DNA of 64,000 nt, from assembly GCA_027943335.1 (NCBI GenBank), contig BSBK01006425.1, forward strand, positions 370,001 to 434,000, read 5' to 3'. Under the pieces are notes generated by a model. It worked only from the letters and a program-made list of their open reading frames with translations, searched no databases and was not told the origin of the DNA. This DNA comes from Chamaecyparis obtusa (taxonomy: Eukaryota; Streptophyta; Pinopsida; Cupressales; Cupressaceae). Below are positions 24,799 through 33,802 of this stretch, piece by piece (position 1 is the stretch's first letter; each line of letters starts with the position of its first letter). The translations under genes and the position numbers were made by a program.

Positions 24799-27326
24799 TC
24801 AACTCTCAGCATGCTCCTCGGTATCTGGTGGAGGAGGTGGTGGTGCATCTGGTATGATCTCTACCCTCGGTGCCCTAGCTCCCTTTGAGGCTGCCATGTA
24901 CTTCAAGTATGTAGGTACTCTCTACTCAGTAGGAACAATAGCATAGTATGCAAACACATAGTAGGAGGCCCATGAGGTCTGATGGGTCACCTCTATCTAT
25001 AGTCTTCGAACCTCTGAGTGAAGCTCTGCACAAAGCTCAGTGTGCTACCTATCTGCCTCCTAAAACCTCTCCTCTCATCTGGCACTCTGTACCTTCACAT
25101 CTCGGACCTGAGCTCTGAGCTATCTAATCATCTCTGATGAAGTGAGAGGAGAAGTAGGCTCTGCTGCAGCTGCTGGCATCTCTGTATCCTATGCTGGCTG
25201 CTCTAGCTGTTGTCCAGTGGTCTTTGATCTATGCACCTTACGACATCTAACCTCCGCACCCAAATCAAAAGTGTTGTGTACCTATGTGGGATCTGCATCA
25301 CCACCTGAAAACTGCTCACCTACCAACACCTCATCTATCACACCAATACTGCCCAAAGTACCCCTCTCACCCCTGGATCATCTATGTGACCCTGTGGATG
25401 TGCCTATGGGAGAAGTAGAAGGACGAGGAGGCCTCATATGCCCAAATGATCTCTGCAATGGAGCTGTCACTCTCTATCTAGGTGGTGTAGGATGCACTGC
25501 CTATGGTCTCAAGCCCTGTACCATAGGAGCACCTGTAACATCCATTGCCTCCTCTATGGAGGGTATCAACTCTGTAGGATCTGAGAATCTATGGATGGGA
25601 TGATCTGCAAGCCACGCAATGTATCCATCGGTCACTCCTACATCGACAACCTATGGCCAGTAGTCCCAATCTCTGCCTATAATGGCATTGTACTCCTCTG
25701 CACATAAGGAATAGGAGAGCCTCGGTGTCCATCTGAGCCCGATCTCACGCATAATGTGAGCATATGCAGTGTACTCTCATGGGATATCCTGTCTGCGTCC
25801 ATACTGATGCCACACTCTGCTAATCAAAAATCTCTCCAGAACAGTGGGAGAATAGCCAATAAGTACTTGACTCTGAAAAAGAAAACTATACTGCTCCCTC
25901 GCAGTGGGCCAGACCTCTATCTGCAAATATGGCCTCCAATGAATGAAAGTCATGTCATCTAGACATTGCCAGAAGTACTTAGTATGACCCATCTGAACCT
26001 GTGTGACATAACCAACATATGCATATATCACTGGCTCCTGTGGCTGCCGCTGTGTTTGAAAAACTGGTCTCAATACTAGGATATGCTCCCAGGCCCATAT
26101 CTGTAATACAAGAGCTCCTGAAGAAAAGCTCTTGCAATCTTGATAAATGATCTCATGCATCTTCGAAAACATATGTGCCAAGAGGAATTGACCCCAAGCA
26201 AGCTCAGTAGGCATAGCCATAAGCAGTGCTACCATCAGAGCCCATCCCATCAAAAAGTCATTCTGCTGACGGCCTGGCATGATAAGCTCCCTGATCATAC
26301 CTGCAATAATGCACTCTAAACGGTGCATCTGACCATATCTTTGCACAAGGGTCTCCCAAGAAATGGACCCCGTCAACTATGTATCATCTCCAAACAGACG
26401 CCTAAAGGCATGAAGACCACTCTGACTAGAACTCACATACTCAGGACGCCGACTGCTATGAAATGGAATGCGCAGTATCCTATAGACGTCCTCTGGAGTC
26501 ACGGTCATCTCTCCAGTAGGTAAATGAAATGTCTGTGTCTTTGAATGGAATCTCTCAATCAAGGCAGTCAAAAGGCCATGATTTACCCTAATGTCGGGTA
26601 AATGAATCAAATACTTGAATCCACAGGCAACAAGATGAACCCTCATTGGGTCTGGAAGTGCGACACATAATCTCTGGGTAGCCGAGTATGAATTTCGGAC
26701 GTGTACATCTGGATATGTCACCTATATCATATGAAAATAGGGAATTCTATCAGAAATTGGGTTCAATAACAGGCTAATAGTACAGATATTGGACAGTCAG
26801 GTACTTCAGGAGGTAAGTCAACCAGTCAGATATCAGCTTCAGGCATCAGAAAAGTCAAAATTTGGCCCTAAAAGTTAGTTTTCAACACTCTATTTTTCAT
26901 ACGACAGTCCAGACTGGCATCAACTGTCGTACGACACTCCACAGTATACCAAATGACACTCCATGGTCATACGACACTACGCCCTGGGATCATATGAGTT
27001 TCGAGGGACCCGATGAAATGTCGTACGACACAAGGGTCCCTCTCATACGACACTTGGGTGGACTTGAAACGACAAAGGAAATTCAAATGAAGTGTCATAC
27101 GAGTCTGGGTTGAGACTCGTACGAGTTTTCAAACATGCAAAAATTAAAAAAGCAAAACGCGTATGAAAATATTAAAAAATGCTATGAAACATGAAAAATT
27201 TGCATTTTCAGAGGGGCACAGAGGTCCACCTACCGGATGTCCATACTATCGGGGTCTCTGGTATCTCCGGCTGCGCTCAAATCAATGCGAACTCACAGGA
27301 ACCTTTAGATCTTGATGTTCTACCAT
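24799..27326 (-). pseudogene. Antisense plant mobile domain (PMD) gene inside element B
   Basis: The main exon on the minus strand (26721 down to the stop at 24799) stays in a single frame for 640 codons with no frameshift but about 14 internal stops (11 TAG, 3 TGA, no TAA). Its first 330 codons resemble the plant mobile domain of MAIN-like proteins (PF10536): TFHLPTGEMTVTPEDVYRIL near 26545-26490, a GDDT segment near 26380, and Trp-rich segments to 25780. Behind it lie a Pro/Ser-rich region, a probable coiled coil (about 25130-24970) and a Pro-rich acidic end. I infer a first exon of 31 codons from ATG 27326 to 27234 (two internal stops), donor GTAGGT at 27233, intron 27233-26722 and acceptor ATATAG at 26722; phases agree. 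A TATA box lies 75 bp upstream. Captured host-type gene, now dead; in MAIN-type proteins the domain is linked to silencing. Confidence 0.75.
26897..27124. repeat. TCGTACGA motif array 3, within the probable PMD intron
   Basis: Eight copies of TCGTACGA, TCATACGA or TCATATGA between 26897 and 27124, in contexts such as TGTCGTACGACACT and ACTCGTACGAGTTTTC. The array lies wholly inside the inferred intron of the antisense gene. Confidence 0.75.
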
Positions 27327-27400
27327 TTTCTCTCTCAGAGGGCTCCGCACAATTTCCAAAGTCAAATGGTTGAAATGAATTGAAAATGACCCTTCAGGCC

Positions 27401-27408
27401 TTTATATA
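27401..27408 (-). promoter_or_regulatory. TATA box of the antisense PMD gene
   Basis: The minus strand reads GCTATATAAAGGCC, a textbook plant TATA box, about 75 bp before the ATG at 27326 in the direction of the antisense gene. Confidence 0.6.
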
Positions 27409-28376
27409 GCATTTGACCTAATTTTCAAAAGTGCTCTGTTTTTCATGAAAATTGCACCGCTGGCTAATTTCGACATTCTGAATCTATTTTCGGGATCAAA
27501 ATTCAAATATGAGATCGTTTATTATGTCAAAATCATGATTTAAAATTTTGGGCCCAGGATGGTCTACTGCTTGCATATTCGACCTTCGATCATCACCAGA
27601 ATCCAGTATTCAACTTAACTGATTATCTTACATCAAACTATCAAAATTTCAACTTGGTCAACTATGGTCAACTCATGGTTTAACCTAGTCAAACTTGGTC
27701 TTTTGGACCTCCAAATGATGCAGAATGCATTCTCGAATGTGTTTAACCACTTTTCCAATCAATTTACATGCTTCTAAACCATTTAACGTTGACTTCTCTT
27801 ATCAGATTTCAATTTTAATCCCGAAGGGGGCATGGTATTGCACATCATTCAAATTCTGTAATCAAATTTGAAATCATATCTTTCATCAGTGATCAAGACA
27901 AACACTCATGTCTAGTTACTGATTCATCAAAAAAGACCTCATCGCTCAGGGCAAATCTATCATCACTTGGGGCATATCAGATTCATCGATCCATATCAAT
28001 CTAGTATTCTCCTAATCTTGTAAACTATATCAGTTTTTGCAACCATCGGATCATAGTGTTCTTTCCTTGGTTCTTCAGCAACTGAAAGATTCGGATGTGA
28101 TACCTGCTAGTTCTACTAAGACAATCGAGTCTAGAACCGATCACTGACTTCTTGGCAATCCTAAGGTTTGGAATCAGGCATTTTGACACTCTTTCGCAAT
28201 CATAGGTTCATTTGTTGTTATAGTGAACATTATCTTTGGTCATTCAGGATCTATTATATTCATATCAAATCAATATCAATTAGCTTCTGTCTCATATCAA
28301 TTATCAATTTCGAATCAATTTCATATCTCTATCAAACACAGACTTTCTTTGAACCACTGCGCTTCACACAGCAATT
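27409..28376 (+). other. Element B 3' noncoding region before the polypurine tract
   Basis: About 1 kb without recognisable coding content. On the minus strand it would be the upstream region of the antisense PMD gene. Several GGTCAACT and CTTGGTC words occur near 27655-27710. Confidence 0.45.
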
Positions 28377-28391
28377 CAAAGAGGGGCAAAA
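28377..28391 (+). other. Element B polypurine tract
   Basis: CAAAGAGGGGCAAAA directly precedes the 3' LTR, the usual plus-strand primer position. Confidence 0.8.
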
Positions 28392-29572
28392 TGTAATACC
28401 CCAAAAATGAGCTATAAGTTCATTAATCTTCTATATCAACAATTCGAACGAAATCGACATCGAAGTCCTAATCTAAGGCACATCTAAACATCATCGAATC
28501 ATAATTGATTATCTTAAATTTTGCATCGGGGAATATTCCTAGCAATATTCCTAATTATCTTAATTACCTTTAATTTAATAATTATTTGGCAATAAATCAC
28601 ATTTATCCTAAGTTTGATTAATTGAATATTTTCATATTTAATTAATTAGATTTAATATCTTGCCACTTAATTATGTAATTAAATTTAATTATATCTATTA
28701 TTAATTGTATTATTTAATTTTGACAATAAATCCAATGTCCTATGAATAATTGATTAAATTCTTATTTAATTGATTAAAGCAGGTTGTCATTATTTAATAA
28801 TATAGTTTTTAATAAAAGTTTGATAAAATAGTTAATTAACCCATAAATTAATTATTTTATTTCAAAAATCAGTTAAATTGAGAATAAATCACTTTATTTA
28901 TTTATTAAATCATAATTATCCATGTGCACAATCAAAGAGCAGTTAAACTCCAAATCAGAAAATCAATGCAAGTTATTGACTTTTTGGAACTCAACATCTT
29001 TTTGAGTTTTAAAGTTGATCTAAACTTCTAATTCGAGTTGAACTGTGCTTTTGTATGATTTTGTGACTTAATTATCTGTTATTTAAAATTAACTCAAAAT
29101 TCAACCTAAGTTATTTGAGTGATTTATGGCTTTTTCTCATGCACCTCCAAAGCCCTGGATTTCTATAAAACCAAGGCTCAGTTCTTCATAATTCATCCAC
29201 AAATTTGCACAATCTCGCTGGAGAATTGAAATTGGGAAAATCAAAGCTCTTGCGAATCGACACCTTTGTGAGATCAATCCTGTTTTGCATTCATTTAGAT
29301 TCATATTTCATATCATTGTTAGATAGATTTCATATCAGTTTTCATTATTAGCATAGATTCATATCAGTTTTACATTCAAATCCTTCATTTAGGTGTCGTC
29401 TAGGTCACTGATCTCGATTACAATCTGAGAACATTAATCTCGCACCTACTAGAAGGCAATAAATCGCTTGGTTAAATTAGATTTCAATTTTGCACAATTT
29501 TGATTTTTGCTAACCTCTAATGTTTTATTGAAGTGTTGTGTCTACGGATTAGGTACAATTTTCACACACACA
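28392..29572 (+). repeat. Element B 3' LTR
   Basis: 1181 bp, the same length as the 5' LTR, followed by the CTATG duplication. A TATAAAA lies at 29164-29170. Confidence 0.93.
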
Positions 29573-29577
29573 CTATG
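29573..29577. repeat. Element B TSD, right copy (CTATG)
   Basis: Matches 11341-11345 exactly. Removing B and one copy restores the reading frame of element A across the site. Confidence 0.9.
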
Positions 29578-30670
29578 ATAGAAAATGTCGCAACATTGCA
29601 CGGCTGCTACAAAGAGGTGATCTCTCACCTAATGACATGAGTATCTCTACTTCTCAGCATCTTAAGCCTTTTCCAAAAGATTCTTCCATGACAGATATGG
29701 ATGTTGATGTAGTTCATACCTCTCGTAACCCACTCGACGCAGTTGATGAGTCTCATGTCGGGTCTAATGAGTTTCTTCCCCGTATTACCTTAGTCGACTA
29801 CATTGGTCCTTCTATGACAAATCTAGATCTAGCTACTCTGGAGCCTACCTTATAGACTCAACCTCTCTTGTTACCAGAGATGACACCCCTCACATAAATG
29901 CTATTGAACCAGTCACTTCATTTCATCTCGCATCAACACCTATTACTTCTTCCACCAGCGAACTAGCAACAAAAAAGATTGAATCAACAATCAAGTATCA
30001 CAGTCATCAAGTCAAAAGAAAAGAGCAATGGTTGGATGGTGAAAACCACATTGTGGCAGTATTCGCACCTAAGAAAAGTAAAAATAAAAATCTGCTAAAA
30101 AATAATGATTCTCAAATAAAAGATGACAAGCTAATTCTCTACAAAAAAATGGTGCACTACTTCAAGCATGATCTCATATCTGGTATACTTCAGCCCATTC
30201 CTAAAGCTGAGAACAAAGTTTCTAATGCCTTGGTTACTTCAACATCCATCTTACGAATGAAAAGGCATAAATCTCACTTCAAGTTCCTAGTGGATGAATT
30301 ACGCTATCCCACTCACAAATCTTACAATCCTACCATCTTTTCATATCTTCCACCTCATATTCCTCTAGCAAATCCACCACGCCTTTCTTCCCACCATCCC
30401 TTACACTTTTCCTTTGTCTCTGGTGACTTGTATAGGAAGGGTCTAGATGGAACTCTCCTTAAGTGTCTAGAAATAGAGGAGTCAGAAAAAGTGCTAGCTG
30501 AAATCCACAATGGCATATGTGGATCACATTCTAATGATCCTCCGCTAGCTCAGACATTGCTTAGGGCTGGTTATTATTGGTCAAACTGGTTGAGACCTCC
30601 TATTGTCATAGCTACAGCATCTAGGCCTAGGGCCTATCAGTTCTCTACATCAGAGGAAGCAAATTCTTGA
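29578..30670 (+). pseudogene. Element A reduced pol remnant with in-frame deletions
   Basis: The first part (29578-30030) continues the acidic linker of A. A 212-codon open frame from 30032 to 30670 then joins pieces that are far apart in B. GENHIVAV matches the pre-RT linker of B (GENHFVAV, about 19390). DDKLILYKKMVHYF matches the end of RNase H 2 (DEKLIPYKRMVDDL, about 21315). HNGICGSHSNDPPLAQ and AGYYW match the integrase finger (about 21760-21830). NWLRPPIVI matches the integrase C-terminus (about 22690). RT, RNase H 1, most of RNase H 2 and the integrase core are therefore gone, yet the joins keep the frame. A stop-free frame across several deletions suggests selection or recent loss. 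No enzymatic activity is expected. Confidence 0.8.
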
Positions 30671-30798
30671 TGCCCGTTTCTGTCTGGGGCATTCTTTGTA
30701 CATATTTTTATTGATCCTGAAAAACTTCAAAAAAATTCATATATGATGCTGAAAAATCCTAAAAAGCATAAAAAGTACTGAAAAAAAAAGAGCATCCT

Positions 30799-31010
30799 AG
30801 TGAAAACCTAGAAATAGGTGCTTTAATGTCTCGCCAAAAAAAAAAAAAAAAATCAAAAATTCAAAAAAAAAATAGAAAAAGTGCCTTGGTGAAAACCTGG
30901 AAACAAGCGCCTTGGTAGCAAAAATACAAAAAAAAAAATTATTATAAAAAGTCCTGAAAAAAAATTGTAATAAATCTATCAAGTGGTGAAAACCTGGAAA
31001 CAGGCATTGC
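30799..31010 (+). other. Three RNA hairpins after element A pol
   Basis: Counterparts of the B hairpins lie at 30799-30822 (AGTG/TGCT, CCTA/TAGG, loop GAAA), 30888-30911 (GGTG/CGCC, CCTG with CAAG, one mismatch, loop GAAA) and 30985-31010 (CCTG/CAGG, loop GAAA; outer arm altered). The G-to-A change in the first outer arm is matched by C-to-T in its partner. The linking stem CTTGGTAG with CTATCAAG survives through one G-T pair. A-rich linkers separate the hairpins. Confidence 0.65.
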
Positions 31011-32582
31011 TTGAGACCCTTGCACCTATGTCTATCAATCTTGCATGGTGCTCATTCGCTCCACTTTTCGCTTTGCCTCTCCTAGCCTGGAATTGACTCT
31101 TGTCTTAGTCTAGGGGGCATCTGTTGTTTTGAGCTTATCTTGGGTCTCTTTGTGCATCAGGGTTTCTTGGGCAACTTGGTTCAAACTATGTTTTTCAACA
31201 CTACCCTTGCATCGAGTGTTTCTCAACACTTATCAGATGTCCTACCCTACAGTCTAGTATGATATGATATTTCTCATTTGCAGATGCGATACTCAAAGTT
31301 TGACTCTATGACCTACACACACGCACTTGACTTGCTGAGATTTGTTTGACTTTATTTCTTTGCGTGCTATCTATGATGATTTCTTTGCTGAGTGTTCTCC
31401 CCCTATGATCATTTTCGATGATGCATAGCTCGAAGACTGAGGGAATGAGAACATGTTTTATTTCTTTTTCTACTTGTGGGTATATTTTGTTGGTCCTAAC
31501 TATCATGAGCATTTATGTTGGTCTTACTTGACACTATGGACCTACAAGGTATTATCCTTGACTATTTTGCAATTGCATGCTTATAGCTATCCTGACTTTT
31601 CATGTGTCTTGATGCTACCATAATCTTGCCATATCAAACTTAGGTAATCTCACTACACTAGTCATCTTGACTTACATGTCTTTGGTGCCTAGGTGGGATT
31701 CCCACATTTCTATCTGATATAGATCATATTCATATCCACATAGTTATGCTAGTGTTCATTGTATGATCTTGTGACGCTACCAATAACGCTCGATGATGAT
31801 AATTAGATGTCTATTGGCTTCGTAACCTTGCAAGTAGACCACTTTTCATATAGCTTGCATTCTTAAGTTCATGTTAGTTAGTCTTGCATCTTGCATATGG
31901 AGAGAGCTCTCCTTTATCTTTCATGGACTTTTTAATCAACAACACTCGCCTTTCGCTTCTTCCCGATCATGTCTTTCACTTCTGGTCTTTCATATCACAT
32001 CATTTTCCTTTCATTTCAGGATCCAAACTGAAATCCTTGATCACCCGAATCACCTTTCTCCTTCTTCCGCGCAGTTGGCTGACCTTTTGAGGCCTGATCC
32101 TTCGATCTTCGCTGGGGCATTCTTCACCTCTTCATCTCCATCTCTTTCAAACTTCTAGTCTTTCATTCACTTTCAAATCCCAAGTTCAAATCCCCCTCCG
32201 TGGTGTTTCCGAGTTGAGGGACCGATATGTTCATGCCCCAGGTCCCATGTGTGGGGCATACCTTCACTGCTTAATGGTTATTCTATTCTCTCTCTTTGAT
32301 TATGATTTCTAGTGATTTGATCATGTCGCTCTTGCTTTTGCATTCCCTCTACCTGATTTCGCTTTCGATCCTGAGGGGGCAGACACATCATATCTTATTG
32401 GCTATCTCTTTCCTAAATGTTCAGTACTGTTGCTACCAGGCTGACCATGAAGGATTTGCTATTTTTCTGCACTTCATTCTTTGGAGTCAGATTGCTATTT
32501 GCTTGCCTTCTTGGCTATCTGTTGCCTTCTTGGCTGATCTATTCTTTGACGTAATGTGTTCCCAAATCGATCACACATTAGT
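31011..32582 (+). other. Element A 3' noncoding region
   Basis: About 1.6 kb between the hairpins and the polypurine tract. Short open frames (for example 31871-32158) show no family features. No antisense PMD gene is present here, unlike B. Confidence 0.5.
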
Positions 32583-32596
32583 CAAAGAGGGGAAAA
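32583..32596 (+). other. Element A polypurine tract
   Basis: CAAAGAGGGGAAAA directly precedes the 3' LTR and is nearly identical to the tract of B. Confidence 0.8.
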
Positions 32597-33797
32597 TGTA
32601 ATCACCTAAAAATGGTCATTAGCCCCTTTTTGCTAAAATCATAAATTGCTTATTCTAGATCAAATCCTGGTTCTATCATTTATTTGATTATTTTCTATGG
32701 GCTAACCATTTTATCCTAAGTCTTTATTTATTAAAAGGAATATTTCTTCCCCTTTTAATAAATAAAAAGCCCCCACTTTTTCTCTTATCCTAAGTTGCAC
32801 AAATAAAACACTATTCTTATTTTATAAAAAGAGAAAAAAATAAAAAAATAAAAATCTTATTTAATTAAGAGAACATGCTCCTTTTTAATTAAAAATCTCT
32901 TTTAATTAAATAAAAAAATCTTTTTAATGGAAACCACTTTTCTAAAAAGAATAAATAAATAATAAAATAAAAATAAAAATAAAAAGACTTTTTGTCTTCA
33001 CATGAATGCACACTTTTCAAGGTGAGTGGAATATCTTTTTGCCTCTTAATCTCTTCCACATATCTTTTTTGCCTCTTAACCATGTCCATTATTTTGCCTC
33101 TTGAGAATCTTGAGCACATGGATCAACCAAGATTTAATTTCCACCTTTGATAATTCTTTTTTGCCTCTTAATCTTGACCGTTCGTTCATTTTTAAAATCT
33201 TTTAAAAGGAGGCTCTCTCCTCATTCTTAATCACTCATCTTTTCCATCTCTTGCAAATAATCCATCTTTTGCATGATTCATCCTCTTGGAGTCTTGGCAT
33301 CTTAGCATCTTGGAGTCTTGGAGCTTCTCAATCTTGGCATTTTGGAGCTATGGTATTCTTAGATCTCTCATATTGAAACATTGCATCATCATTTCATTTT
33401 TATTCTTGCATCATAGTTTAGTTTCATTATCATTGCATTCTTAATCTAGTTTCCTTTATGCTATAGATTAGCTCACATGGTTTAATTAGCAATGATTTGT
33501 AATACTTCTATTTTTTATTTTTATAGCTTAGCTTGCATCTTCATTCTAGCATAGTATTGCATTGCATTCTCATTTAGATTTCTTGTGGATATTGGCATTC
33601 TTGCGCTTTTCTTCATTGAATCTCCCATTGCATGGTTTACTAGCAAGGTTATAGGCTTAATAGCTCTAGCTGAGAGCAAACTTAAAATACCCTTTCACTC
33701 CATACCTAGGGAGCTCTAGGTCGCTTTCTCAAGGTTTCCCTCTCATGGATTCCCTTGGATATAATGACTTAGAGAAGTGCACTATTTAGAGTACACA
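32597..33797 (+). repeat. Element A 3' LTR
   Basis: 1201 bp, matching the 5' LTR with about 14 differences including one 1-bp indel, TG...CA ends, then the CCCCT duplication. Confidence 0.92.
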
Positions 33798-33802
33798 CCC
33801 CT
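33798..33802. repeat. Element A TSD, right copy (CCCCT)
   Basis: Exact match to 4823-4827. The LINE ORF2 sequence resumes immediately after it. Confidence 0.9.

Larger units (their letters stand above)
11346..29572 (+). mobile_element. Element B: 18.2-kb Tat-type Ty3/gypsy element with antisense plant mobile domain gene
   Basis: The element has 1181-bp LTRs, a tRNA-Lys-type primer site, a 2.8-kb leader, one gag-pol frame (15394-22818), RNA hairpins (22893-23091), an antisense plant mobile domain (PMD) gene (24799-27326) and a polypurine tract. A second, archaeal-type RNase H after the first identifies the Tat group of Ty3/gypsy. Large size and extra ORFs, sense or antisense, are known in this group. 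LTR copies differ at about 33 positions, more than those of element A into which it inserted. Confidence 0.93.
4828..33797 (+). mobile_element. Element A: non-autonomous Tat-type Ty3/gypsy element, split by element B
   Basis: An LTR retrotransposon with 1.2-kb LTRs (TG...CA), a tRNA-Lys-type primer binding site, gag, a protease region, a reduced pol, RNA hairpins, a polypurine tract and a perfect 5-bp TSD. The element spans 28.97 kb because element B sits inside it; alone it is about 10.7 kb. Its gag and protease align by eye along their length with those of B, so the two are related Tat-type families with different LTRs. RT, most of RNase H and the integrase core are missing through in-frame deletions (see 29578-30670), so it would have needed enzymes in trans. 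The LTRs differ at only about 14 positions. Confidence 0.9.

Noticed and set aside
25142..25603. Plus-strand open frame of 153 codons
   Set aside because: It is the mirror of the antisense PMD gene, which has PMD similarity, TATA box and splice signals on the other strand.
31871..32601. Plus-strand frames in the 3' part of A as a possible accessory ORF
   Set aside because: Ser, Phe and Leu-rich, short, and without a counterpart in B.
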